A stretch of DNA of 8,031 nt from Spartobacteria bacterium (GCA_025350985.1 JANXWU010000491.1:1-8031); one strand, 5' to 3'; shown: positions 1-7,389, numbered from the stretch's first letter. Program-made: numbers and translations. The notes: a model not told the origin generated them from the letters alone.

Positions 1-1363
1 CGGGGCGCGACTCGACCGTGCCAAAGATTCGGTTGCGTCCCCACGCGGGAATCCAATTCACTCCGTCGATGGCGGCCAGCGCGGCGGCGCGCACCTTATC
101 GATGTTGATGAAAAACTGCTCGACCGCACGAAAGACGACCGGCGTTTTCGAGCGCCAGCAATGCGGATACGAATGTTTGTAAATTTGTTCGCCGAGTAGC
201 GCGTGCTTTTCGCGCAAGTGCTCGATGACATCCTTGTTCGCGTCGAAAACATATTTGCCCGCCCACACCGGCACGCCGACTTCCTCGGTGAAGCGTCCGT
301 GCTCATCGACCGGCGACAAAATCGGCAAACCGTTTTGCACACCCGCGAGGTAATCGTCGGAGCCGTGACCGGGCGCGATGTGGACTTGGCCGGTGCCGGT
401 TTCCATCGTGACAAAATCGGCGGCGATCACGGGGACTTTGCGCTCCAAAAATGGATGCTGCGCTTCGACGCCAGCCAGCGCTTCGCCGCGAAAGCTGCGT
501 CCCTGCACGATCAAGGTGCGACCCGTCGTTTCCGCGAAAGCGGGAATCAACGCGCTCGCGATCACGAACTCTTCGATGATCTCCGAACCCTGCGCACGAA
601 AATGCGCGACGACGTAATCGTGGCGTGGATGCACCGCGATTGCCACATTTGCCGGCAGCGTCCATGGCGTCGTCGTCCAGATGACCATGCTCGCCTGTCC
701 CGCGAGATCGCCGGAGACGATGGGAAATTTCACAAAAATCGCCGCGTCCTCGCGGTCCGCATATTCCACCTCGGCCTCGGCGAGCGCGGTCTGCGCCCCG
801 GTGCTCCAATAGACCGGCTTTTTCGATTGATAAACCAGCCCCTTTTCCACCAGCACGGCGAACGCGCGGATGATGTCCGCCTCGTAGCCGGGGTCGAGCG
901 TCAGATACGGATTCTGCCAATCGCCAAACACGCCGAGCCGCTGGAACTGTCCGCGCTGGATGTCGATAAACTTGCGCGCGTACGCTTCGGACTTCTGTCG
1001 TACTTCGAGTGGTGAAAGACCGCGCGATTCCTTCACCACCTTGAACTCGATCGGCAGTCCGTGGCAGTCCCAGCCCGGCACAAACGGCGCGCGAAAACCG
1101 AGCATCGTCCGCGATTTCACAATGAAGTCCTTCAGGATTTTGTTGAGGGCCGTGCCCATGTGAACGTCGCCGTTCGCGAACGGCGGGCCGTCATGGAGCA
1201 CAAAAAGTTCGGCGTCCTTTCGCGCTTCCTGTATCCGCTCGTAAAGCCGCGCGGTTTCCCATTTCGCCAAACGCTCGGGCTCGCGCTTCACGAGGTCGGC
1301 TTTCATGGAAAAGTCGGTCTTCGGCAGGTTCAGCGTGTCCTTGTAATTCACTTTTTCGCTCAT
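1..1363 (-). CDS. ileS: Isoleucyl-tRNA synthetase, N-terminal part (3' end beyond window)
   Basis: Cytoplasmic class I aminoacyl-tRNA synthetase that joins isoleucine to tRNA-Ile. The first 454 codons are visible, about half of the usual ~930. Seen in the translation: the N-terminal LPKTDFSM segment (residues 13-20); the ATP-site region HDGPPFANGDVHMGTALNK (57-75); GWDCHGLPIE (97-106); the CP1 editing domain with WTTTPWTLPAN (229-239) and GTGQVHIAPGHGSDDY (323-338); and HCWRSKTPV (401-409). The KMSKS loop and the anticodon-binding domain lie off the left edge. The HIGH signature reads HMGT (68-71), with Thr replacing the second His. The ATG at 1363 is chosen because MSEKVNYKDTLNLPKTDF matches the usual IleRS N-terminus. 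No Shine-Dalgarno precedes it, and a candidate promoter ends 10 nt upstream. The gene is transcribed divergently from hisD. Identity is very secure. Confidence 0.97.
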   Translation of the reverse strand, partial: MSEKVNYKDTLNLPKTDFSMKADLVKREPERLAKWETARLYERIQEARKDAELFVLHDGPPFANGDVHMGTALNKILKDFIVKSRTMLGFRAPFVPGWDCHGLPIEFKVVKESRGLSPLEVRQKSEAYARKFIDIQRGQFQRLGVFGDWQNPYLTLDPGYEADIIRAFAVLVEKGLVYQSKKPVYWSTGAQTALAEAEVEYADREDAAIFVKFPIVSGDLAGQASMVIWTTTPWTLPANVAIAVHPRHDYVVAHFRAQGSEIIEEFVIASALIPAFAETTGRTLIVQGRSFRGEALAGVEAQHPFLERKVPVIAADFVTMETGTGQVHIAPGHGSDDYLAGVQNGLPILSPVDEHGRFTEEVGVPVWAGKYVFDANKDVIEHLREKHALLGEQIYKHSYPHCWRSKTPVVFRAVEQFFINIDKVRAAALAAIDGVNWIPAWGRNRIFGTVESRP

Positions 1364-1373
1364 GAGAGCGGCG

Positions 1374-1402
1374 AAGCTATCACCCGTGAAATGACGGGTC
1401 AA
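1374..1402 (-). promoter_or_regulatory. Candidate ileS promoter (-35 TTGACC, 17-bp spacer, -10 TAGCTT)
   Basis: On the minus strand, TTGACC (1402-1397) is followed after exactly 17 bp by TAGCTT (1379-1374). TTGACC matches five of six bases of the sigma70 -35 consensus. TAGCTT keeps the key T, A and final T of the -10 element. The -10 ends 10 nt before the ileS ATG, so transcription would start only a few bases before the start codon. That agrees with the absence of a Shine-Dalgarno sequence. Seen by eye only; the start site is inferred. Confidence 0.35.
1382..1399. repeat. 6-bp inverted repeat inside the ileS promoter spacer
   Basis: ACCCGT (1382-1387) and ACGGGT (1394-1399) are perfect inverted copies separated by GAAATG. 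The repeat lies almost wholly between the candidate -35 and -10 elements of ileS, where a dimeric regulator could block polymerase. It is short, has no T-run and may be chance. Confidence 0.3.
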
Positions 1403-1516
1403 CGGAACGCCCGACGAATGAGCGCGCAATTCCGGCGTGATATTTCTCGCGCGACGACTTGGAGAATTTATGCTGCCGTTTCCGCCGCTCGGAAACCCGC
1501 GCGAGCGTCCGTTGCC

Positions 1517-2806
1517 ATGCAAATCATCCGCCACTCCGATCCCGATTTTTCCCAGTCGATCCGCAAGTTGAACCGACACGCCGAGCCGTCGGCACAGGTG
1601 GAGGCGACGGTGCGCGAACTCGTCGCGAAAGTGCGCACGGGGGGCGACGAAGCACTGATCGAACTTGGCGTGAAATTCGGCGGGCCGAAACTCAAAGCCG
1701 CGCAACTTCGCGTCAGCGCGGCGGAAATTCGGAACGCGAAAAAGGCAGTCGATGACGCGACGAAAGCGGCGATTGCGCTTTCCCACTCGAACGTCCGCGC
1801 TTTTGCGTTGCGCAGCCTGCGGAAAAATTGGTCGGCCCGGAATGCGCAAGGCGCGCGCGTCGGCGAACGGTTCGATCCGTTCCAGCGCGTCGGCGTTTAC
1901 GTGCCCGGCGGCACGGCGCCGCTGGTTTCGACGGCGATCATGACTTGCGCGTTTGCGCAAGCGGCGGGCGTGCCGGAGATCGCCGTGGCGACACCGGCTG
2001 GCGCGGATGGCTTGGTGAACGCGGCCTTGCTTTACGCGCTCGATTTCTCAGGCGCGTCGGAGATTTACAAAACCGGCGGCGCGCAGGCGATTGCCGCGCT
2101 CGCGTTTGGCACGGCGTCGATTGCGCCCGTGCAGAAAATTTTCGGCCCCGGAAATGCGTACGTCGTCGAGGCAAAGCGGCAGGTGTTCGGGCGTGTCGCC
2201 ATCGACCTGCTGCCGGGGCCGAGCGAAATTTTCGTCCTCGCCGATGCCAGCGCAAAGGCCGCGTGGATCGCCGCCGATTTGCTCGCGCAGGCCGAACACG
2301 GCCAGGGAAGCCAGATCGTGTTCGCCACCAACTCGGCGAAGCTGCTCGCGAGCGTTGAACGCGAAATTGCGACGCAACTGGCGACGCTCGTCCGTCGGCA
2401 ACATCTCGCGGGCGTGCTGGAAAAGGACTGCACGCTGGTGCTGGTGAAATCGCTCGCTGACGCCGTCGCGCTTGCGAACGCCTACGCGCCGGAGCATGCG
2501 TCGGTCGTCGCGCGAAATGAAGACACACTCGCGGCGAAAATCACGACGGCCGGCGCGATTTTTCTCGGCGGATTTTCCCCTGTAGTCGCCGGGGATTTTG
2601 TGGCAGGACCCAGCCATACGCTGCCGACGGGCGGCTCGGGCAAGTCGTTTCCCGGCATCACCGCCGACATGTTTCAACGCCGGACAAGCGTCGTGAAACT
2701 CGATCGTGCCTCGCTCCAAAAATCGTTGGCGGGCATCCAGACATTCAGCCGGCTCGAAGGCTTGGACGCACACGGCCGGTCGGCGGCAATTCGGCTCGAA
2801 GCCTGA
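1517..2806 (+). CDS. hisD: Histidinol dehydrogenase
   Basis: Zinc-dependent, NAD-linked enzyme that oxidises L-histidinol to L-histidine in two steps, ending histidine biosynthesis. The protein is 429 residues, normal for the family. Diagnostic stretches are RVGVYVPGG (from residue 124), GPGNAYVVEAKRQVFG and DLLPGPSEI in the middle, QAEHGQGSQ with zinc-ligand-type Q258 and H261, PEH with E326 and H327, GDFVAGPSHTLPTGG with D360, and EGLDAH with E414 and H419. These sit at or within one residue of the numbering of the well-studied E. coli enzyme, which supports the ATG at 1517. The open frame extends upstream past 1391 and 1418, but starts there would add 33-42 residues with no family counterpart and cross the ileS control region. 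No strong Shine-Dalgarno is seen. The gene stands apart from other his genes and ends 25 bp from the convergent proA, with no clear terminator between. Confidence 0.97.
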   Translation: MQIIRHSDPDFSQSIRKLNRHAEPSAQVEATVRELVAKVRTGGDEALIELGVKFGGPKLKAAQLRVSAAEIRNAKKAVDDATKAAIALSHSNVRAFALRSLRKNWSARNAQGARVGERFDPFQRVGVYVPGGTAPLVSTAIMTCAFAQAAGVPEIAVATPAGADGLVNAALLYALDFSGASEIYKTGGAQAIAALAFGTASIAPVQKIFGPGNAYVVEAKRQVFGRVAIDLLPGPSEIFVLADASAKAAWIAADLLAQAEHGQGSQIVFATNSAKLLASVEREIATQLATLVRRQHLAGVLEKDCTLVLVKSLADAVALANAYAPEHASVVARNEDTLAAKITTAGAIFLGGFSPVVAGDFVAGPSHTLPTGGSGKSFPGITADMFQRRTSVVKLDRASLQKSLAGIQTFSRLEGLDAHGRSAAIRLEA

Positions 2807-2831
2807 TCTCGCGGGGCGGCGGCAGAGGGCA

Positions 2832-4103
2832 TCACTCGCGCACTTGGCCCGTCCCGCGAATCTGATATTTGTACGTCGTCAACTCCTCCAAGGCCATCGG
2901 ACCACGGGCGTGAAGTTTGTCGGTCGAGATGCCGATTTCCGCGCCGAAGCCGAACTCACCGCCATCGGTAAAGCGGGTCGAAGCATTCCAATAAACGGTC
3001 GCGGAATCGACTTCGTTCAGAAATTTTTCGGCGGTTGTGAAGTTCGCGGTCACGATGGCGTCACTGTGATGTGAGCCGTTGCTTTCAATGTGTGCCACGG
3101 CTTCCTCCAGACTGCCGACCGCTCGGGCAGCCAAGATTTGATCCAGAAACTCCGTGCGCCAATCCGCCGCGGAGGCGGCAGCGAGCGGCTGGTAGCCCGC
3201 TGAAGAGAGCAACCGGAAAAGCTCCTCGTCCGCACGCACTTCAACCTTTTTTCCCGATATTTTCGGAACCAGTTTTTCGAGAAATTTTCCCGCGATTTCC
3301 CGGTGGATGAGCACGGTTTCCATCGCGTTGCAGACGCCGGGACGCTGGCATTTGGCGTTGAAGACAATGTCCGCCGCCATGTCGAGGTCCGCCTCTTTAT
3401 CCACGTAAACGATGCAGACGCCGTGGTAATGTTTGATCACCGGCATCCGCGCGTGCGCCATCACCGCCTCGATCAAAGCCTGTCCGCCTCGCGGCACGAT
3501 TACGTCGAGAAATTGATCCATCTCGGCCATGACTTTCACCGCCTCGCGGTCGGTCGTGGGCACGAGCAAAATGCTGTCAGGTGGCAGACCGGCAGAGACG
3601 AGTCCGGCTTGCAATGCCTCGGCGATTGCGGCGTTGGAATGAATCGATTCCGAGCCGCCGCGCAGGATGGTGGCGTTGCCGGTTTTCGTGCAAAGCACGG
3701 CGGCGTCGCTGGTCACGTTCGGACGCGATTCGTAAATGATCCCGACCACGCCGATGGGCACGCGCACTTTGGAAATGCGGAGGCCGTTGGGCCGCGTCCA
3801 CGCTTTGATCACTTCGCCCACCGGATCGGGCAAACCGGCGACCTGACGGATGCCCTCGGCCATTTCGGCCACGCGTTTCGAGTCGAGTTTGAGGCGCTCG
3901 ATCATGGCGCCGGAAAGGCCATCCGCCGTCGCGCGAGCCACGTCTTTTTGATTGGCCGCGAGCAGCGCGCCGCTCCGCGCGAGCAACTCATCCGCCATCG
4001 CCAGCAGCGCTTGGTTTTTCTGTTCGGAGCTGCAACGCGCCAGCGCCTTCGACGCGGCTCGCGCGCGTTTTCCGAGGTCGAGGATTTGCTCTCTGAGTTC
4101 CAT
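2832..4103 (-). CDS. proA: Gamma-glutamyl phosphate reductase (glutamate-5-semialdehyde dehydrogenase)
   Basis: NADPH-dependent cytoplasmic enzyme that reduces gamma-glutamyl phosphate to glutamate-5-semialdehyde, the second step of proline synthesis from glutamate. The protein is 423 residues, close to the usual ~417. It belongs to the aldehyde dehydrogenase superfamily. Visible family stretches are VPIGVVGIIYESRPNVTSDAA, NATILRGGSESIHSN, PRGGQALIEAVM, and QRPGVCNAMETVL, in which C258 is the expected catalytic thiol. The C-terminal part contains FGFGAEIGISTDKLHARGP and MALEELTTYKY, typical of complete ProA. The ATG overlaps the proB stop codon by one base (TAATG), so it is probably translated by coupling to proB; no separate Shine-Dalgarno is apparent. 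Its 3' end faces hisD. No frameshift or missing key residue is seen. Confidence 0.98.
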   Translation of the reverse strand: MELREQILDLGKRARAASKALARCSSEQKNQALLAMADELLARSGALLAANQKDVARATADGLSGAMIERLKLDSKRVAEMAEGIRQVAGLPDPVGEVIKAWTRPNGLRISKVRVPIGVVGIIYESRPNVTSDAAVLCTKTGNATILRGGSESIHSNAAIAEALQAGLVSAGLPPDSILLVPTTDREAVKVMAEMDQFLDVIVPRGGQALIEAVMAHARMPVIKHYHGVCIVYVDKEADLDMAADIVFNAKCQRPGVCNAMETVLIHREIAGKFLEKLVPKISGKKVEVRADEELFRLLSSAGYQPLAAASAADWRTEFLDQILAARAVGSLEEAVAHIESNGSHHSDAIVTANFTTAEKFLNEVDSATVYWNASTRFTDGGEFGFGAEIGISTDKLHARGPMALEELTTYKYQIRGTGQVRE

Positions 4104-4105
4104 TA
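4101..4105 (-). promoter_or_regulatory. proB stop / proA start overlap (TAATG)
   Basis: On the minus strand the proB stop TAA (4105-4103) shares its last A with the proA ATG (4103-4101). Such one-base overlap is a standard signature of translational coupling within an operon. It matches the need to make the kinase and reductase together, because gamma-glutamyl phosphate is labile. Confidence 0.8.
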
Positions 4106-4873
4106 TTTTTGTCCGTTCGCCGTGAAGCGGGTTCCCGTTTTTTTGTCCGCCACGACCGCGGCGATTTGCGCGGGCTTGCGCCCGTTTGCGATCACCGTCG
4201 GAATGCCGGCGGCGACGGCGATTTTCACCGCCTGCAACTTCGACACCATTCCGCCGACGGAAAATTTTCCCCGCGAATCGTTGGCCAGTTTTGCCACGCT
4301 GTCCACGTCCTCAACAAGCGGCACGATTTCCCCTCGCGCGTCGAGCAAGCCATCGACGCTGGTCAGCAAAATCAACAAGTCGGCGCGCGCCAGCATCGCG
4401 ACTTCGGCGGAGAGTCGGTCGTTGTCGCCGAGCTTTAATTCCTCGACGGCGACCGAGTCGTTCTCGTTGATAATCGGCACGATTTTGGACGCGAGCAGAC
4501 GGTCGAGCGTGAGCTTCACGTTGGCCCCGCGCATCCGGCTGTCGATGTCGCCGTGCGTGACGAGCAGTTGCGCGACGTGCAGCCCGTGGCGCGCAAACAT
4601 TTCCTCGTAAATCTGCATCAACTTTGACTGCCCGACGGCGGCGCACGCCTGTAGGCTGGCGAGGTCGGCGGGGCGTTCTTTTAAACCCAGCACGCCGAGG
4701 CCCGCCGCCACCGCACCGCTGGTGACGACGAGGCATTCGTGGCCGCGCGCGACCAGTTGCGCGACCTGCGCCGTCAGTCCGGCAAACTGGCGCGTGTCCA
4801 GCCCGCGGCCGTCGCGCCGGGCGAGGATGCCGCTGCCAAATTTCAAAACAATGCGCCGTGATTTTTCGGTCAT
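4103..4873 (-). CDS. proB: Glutamate 5-kinase, kinase domain only (no PUA domain)
   Basis: Phosphorylates L-glutamate with ATP to gamma-glutamyl phosphate, the first and usually proline-inhibited step of proline synthesis. The 256 residues form one amino-acid-kinase domain: LKFGSG (10-15), TSGAVAAGLG (51-60), INENDSV (135-141), GDNDRLSAEVAMLARADLL (149-167), LLTSVDGL (169-176), GGMVSKLQAVKIA (207-219), GIPTVIANGR (223-232), and GTRF near the end. The E. coli enzyme has ~367 residues because of a C-terminal PUA domain, which is absent here; the frame stops normally and passes straight into proA. Two in-frame ATGs are possible, 4873 and 4888. The downstream one is preferred because it leaves the usual short lead before the first beta-strand and follows a -10-like element by 10 nt; 4888 would add MNFPR. 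First gene of a two-gene proBA operon, divergent from the kinase gene. Confidence 0.95.
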   Translation of the reverse strand: MTEKSRRIVLKFGSGILARRDGRGLDTRQFAGLTAQVAQLVARGHECLVVTSGAVAAGLGVLGLKERPADLASLQACAAVGQSKLMQIYEEMFARHGLHVAQLLVTHGDIDSRMRGANVKLTLDRLLASKIVPIINENDSVAVEELKLGDNDRLSAEVAMLARADLLILLTSVDGLLDARGEIVPLVEDVDSVAKLANDSRGKFSVGGMVSKLQAVKIAVAAGIPTVIANGRKPAQIAAVVADKKTGTRFTANGQK

Positions 4874-4883
4874 GCGTGGAAAA

Positions 4884-4911
4884 TTCATAGCTCGAAACGC
4901 AGGCGCGGCAA
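4884..4911 (-). promoter_or_regulatory. Candidate proBA promoter (TTGCCG, 16-bp spacer, TATGAA)
   Basis: Minus-strand TTGCCG (4911-4906) and TATGAA (4889-4884) are separated by 16 bp. TATGAA matches four of six bases of the -10 consensus and ends 10 nt before the ATG at 4873. If real, it rules out the upstream ATG at 4888, which lies inside the -10 element. Visual match only. Confidence 0.25.
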
Positions 4912-4937
4912 CTGGTTGCTGACGCGCGCAGTGCTTA

Positions 4938-4966
4938 TTGCCCGCGCTGTTGGCGGATGCTACGGT
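4938..4966 (+). promoter_or_regulatory. Candidate kinase-gene promoter (TTGCCC, 17-bp spacer, TACGGT)
   Basis: TTGCCC (4938-4943) and TACGGT (4961-4966) are spaced by 17 bp. TACGGT retains only T, A and final T of the -10 consensus. It ends 7 nt before the ATG at 4974, so a standard start distance would put the first transcribed base at or next to that A. The whole proB-kinase divergent region is about 100 bp, and both candidate promoters fit inside it without overlapping. Visual match only. Confidence 0.25.
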
Positions 4967-4973
4967 GCCCGCG

Positions 4974-7382
4974 ATGCTCGCGACCCAGCCCGAACCATTG
5001 CTCCACCCCTGCCAGGGCTGCGGCGCGATGCTGGACGTGACCGAAGAGCAGCCGTTCGCGCAGGTGCAATGTCCCGCGTGCGGGATGCACGCGCGCGTGC
5101 GCCGGCAGTTCGGCCAATACGAGCTGCAGGAAATCCTCGGCACCGGCGGCATGGGCGCGGTTTACAAGGCGACCGATCTGACTCTGAACCGGTCGGTCGC
5201 GCTGAAATTGCTGCGCCGCGAGTTTAGCGCCAACCCGGAGTTCCTCGAAAAATTCGACAACGAGGCGAAGATCACGGCGTCGATCAATCATCCGCACGTC
5301 GTAAAAGTTTTCTCTTTCGGCGAGGACCACGGCACCTACTACATCGCGATGGAAGTGGTGGGCAACGGCAGCCTGGACGACCTCATGACGCGGCTCACGC
5401 GCATCCCCGAGGCGCAGGCGATCGAAGTGGCAATCCAAGTCGCGCTCGGGTTGCAGGCGGCGCACCGGGTCGGGCTGATCCATCGCGACGTGAAGCCGGG
5501 CAACATTCTTTTCGCCGACGCGCACACTTCCAAGATTGTGGACTTCGGCCTCGCCCTGCTCGCGGCGGAGGCGGCGGAGGCGGCGGGCGAAGTTTGGGGC
5601 ACGCCCTACTACGTCGCGCCGGAAAAACTGCGGCACGAGCCGGAAGATTTCCGCAGCGACATTTACAGCCTGGGCGGCACGATTTTCCACGCCATCGCCG
5701 GCGAGCCGCCACTGGAGGCGGACACGCCGTCGCTCATCGCGCGCCGTCACCTCGATGACGAACCAGAGAGCGTACGCAAATATGTGCCGGGCGTCACCTC
5801 GACGACCGCATACGTCATCGACCGGATGTTGAAAAAAAATCCCGACGAGCGCTACGCGTCGTACGAGGAATTGATCGAGCACCTGTCCTACGCGCGCACG
5901 AAGCTGATGGGCTCGATCGGGCAAACTGGCTTCCGCGTCGTGCTTGACTCGATGCTGGAGCACGCCGTCGGCATCGTCCTCGTCGTCGCCCTGCTGGTCG
6001 CCGGAGTTTTCGGGTTTAGGCATCGCGAGACTCTTTTCAAAAAACCCGCGCCGCACGTCGTGACGCAGCGGCCTGTCTCCACGGAAAAAACGGTGTCCAT
6101 CGAGATTCAGGCCGGTTACGACCGCGCGGTGAAGCTCATGCTCGGAGGCGACCTCCGAAGCGCGCAGGAGAAATTCCTCCAACTCGGCCGCATGGACGCG
6201 CCGCAACCGCTCGCCAGTTGGATCCGGTTTCACGAGGGCCTGTGCGCTTTGTTAAACGACAAGCCCAAGAACGCGGAGTCGATTTACAAAAAGATGAGCG
6301 GCGGGATTTTTGCGGCGGAGCACGTTGAACCGTCCCTGGCGAATTTTTTTGTGAGCGCGAGCAAATTACTCGGCGACGACAAGCCGGTGCCGACGCAAGT
6401 CGCGAAGACTTACGACACGCCGGATCAGGAGGCGATCGCGCTGCTGGCGTTTGGCTTGAAGGATTGGGACTTGGGCGGCTTCGATGACGCCCGGCGTTTT
6501 TTGGAGCGGTTCATGATCTCCGAGCCGCGCGATCAGTACGCCTGGATCAACGAATACAAATCCCTCGCCGAAAAATTCATGGCCGATTACCGCGTTTACA
6601 ACGCCGTCGCCACGCAGCTCGCCGAGGCGGCGACGGCGGAGAAACAATCGGCGCTGCTGGCCGAGGCGGCCAAACAAAAAGACGCTCTGCAAACGAAGGG
6701 CGCCATGCCGCGGAAGTTTGCGCAGATCATCGACGATCTCACCAATGCGGGCGTGAAAATTGGCGCGCCGCCCAGCACTCCGGATGTCCCCGTGGTGCCC
6801 GGCGTGCCGACGCCAAATCTGGAAAAATACCAAGCCGAGGCGAAATACTGGGACGTGACGCGCGCGAAATATTCCGCCTTGGTCGCGAACTACAATTTCA
6901 CCGAGGCCCGCAATGTCCTCGCCGCGGCCGTGCTCACCGAACCGGATTTGCTCCAATTCAAAACGGCGGCCCTGCGCCGCGCCGAACTGCTTCGCATTTT
7001 CAAGGCCGCGCTCATCAACGACGTCAACGCTCTCGGCTACCCGGCCATCATCTACAAAAAAAACAACATCTCGCTGCCCGCGGGCGCTCATCGCGCCACC
7101 GACCTCCAGGTCAGCATCGTCACGCAATTCGGCGCGCTGCCCGCGCAGTGGAGTGAAATTTCACCAGTCTCCGTCCTCACGATGGCGGATTATTTTTCCA
7201 AACGCGCCGCCGACGCCAAGTCTGCCGCCGACCGATTCTGGCTCATCGGCGTCTTTGCGGTCGAGGCCGGCATGGACCGCGAGGGCCGGGCCTATTTGGA
7301 TCGCGCGGCGCAGGCGAAGCCGGAATACCGCGACCAGATCACGCAGCTTTTTCCGGACGCGGGCACTGGCGCACCGCCCTAA
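4974..7382 (+). CDS. Membrane Hanks-type Ser/Thr protein kinase: zinc ribbon, kinase, TM helix, extracytoplasmic helical region
   Basis: Predicted single-pass membrane Ser/Thr kinase of 802 residues. Order of parts: zinc ribbon with C13/C16 and C33/C36; kinase domain about 50-320 with glycine loop GTGGMG (56-61), ATP-site K78, HRDVKPGN (170-177, catalytic D172), DFG (190-192) and APE (215-217); transmembrane segment about 331-348; then about 450 residues placed outside the cytoplasm by topology. That part starts with TPR-like helices (about 375-440), has an Ala/Glu/Lys-rich stretch likely to form a coiled coil, a Pro/Val-rich linker (about 597-616), and a final helical region ending in an acidic, Ala-rich tail. 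All catalytic residues are present, so it should be active. Substrate and ligand are unknown. The activation loop has no Ser/Thr between DFG and GTP. ATG 4974 is preferred; an in-frame TTG at 4938 would add 12 residues. Divergent from proBA, 48 bp before the AAA+ gene. Confidence 0.95.
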   Translation: MLATQPEPLLHPCQGCGAMLDVTEEQPFAQVQCPACGMHARVRRQFGQYELQEILGTGGMGAVYKATDLTLNRSVALKLLRREFSANPEFLEKFDNEAKITASINHPHVVKVFSFGEDHGTYYIAMEVVGNGSLDDLMTRLTRIPEAQAIEVAIQVALGLQAAHRVGLIHRDVKPGNILFADAHTSKIVDFGLALLAAEAAEAAGEVWGTPYYVAPEKLRHEPEDFRSDIYSLGGTIFHAIAGEPPLEADTPSLIARRHLDDEPESVRKYVPGVTSTTAYVIDRMLKKNPDERYASYEELIEHLSYARTKLMGSIGQTGFRVVLDSMLEHAVGIVLVVALLVAGVFGFRHRETLFKKPAPHVVTQRPVSTEKTVSIEIQAGYDRAVKLMLGGDLRSAQEKFLQLGRMDAPQPLASWIRFHEGLCALLNDKPKNAESIYKKMSGGIFAAEHVEPSLANFFVSASKLLGDDKPVPTQVAKTYDTPDQEAIALLAFGLKDWDLGGFDDARRFLERFMISEPRDQYAWINEYKSLAEKFMADYRVYNAVATQLAEAATAEKQSALLAEAAKQKDALQTKGAMPRKFAQIIDDLTNAGVKIGAPPSTPDVPVVPGVPTPNLEKYQAEAKYWDVTRAKYSALVANYNFTEARNVLAAAVLTEPDLLQFKTAALRRAELLRIFKAALINDVNALGYPAIIYKKNNISLPAGAHRATDLQVSIVTQFGALPAQWSEISPVSVLTMADYFSKRAADAKSAADRFWLIGVFAVEAGMDREGRAYLDRAAQAKPEYRDQITQLFPDAGTGAPP
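5562..5588 (+). repeat. Three tandem 9-bp units in the kinase activation loop
   Basis: GCGGCGGAG occurs twice in tandem (5562-5570, 5571-5579), followed by a third unit GCGGCGGGC differing in its last two bases. In frame they encode AAE-AAE-AAG at residues 197-205, between DFG and GTP. The repeat keeps frame, so slippage by whole units would change loop length by three residues. Confidence 0.75.
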
Positions 7383-7389
7383 TTTCCGC

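Noticed and set aside
203..1015. 270-codon open frame on the plus strand opposite ileS
   Set aside because: Antisense to continuous, motif-bearing IleRS sequence; no domain or start signal.
1061..1516. In-frame upstream extension of hisD
   Set aside because: It overlaps ileS in antisense and its control region, has no family resemblance, and HisD active-site numbering fits the start at 1517.
1364..1516. T-box or other riboswitch upstream of ileS, or his leader upstream of hisD
   Set aside because: The region is too short, with no T-box-like sequence, no His-codon run and no terminator/antiterminator pair.
2807..2862. Possible shared terminator between hisD and proA (TCGCGGG at 2809-2815 with CCCGCGA at 2853-2859)
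   Set aside because: The 7-bp arms are separated by 37 bases, there is no T-run on either strand, and one arm lies inside proA.
3303..4610. 435-codon open frame on the plus strand opposite proA and proB
   Set aside because: It crosses two well-supported genes in antisense, is His/Arg/Ser-rich and shows no domain.
4938..4973. TTG start at 4938 for the kinase
   Set aside because: The 12 extra residues have no evident role, the ATG at 4974 directly precedes the zinc ribbon, and the TTG falls in the candidate -35 element.
4935..6233. 432-codon open frame on the minus strand opposite the kinase gene
   Set aside because: It is rich in Arg, Val, Asp and Glu with no recognisable motif and mirrors a clearly coding strand; long antisense frames are common in GC-rich genes.
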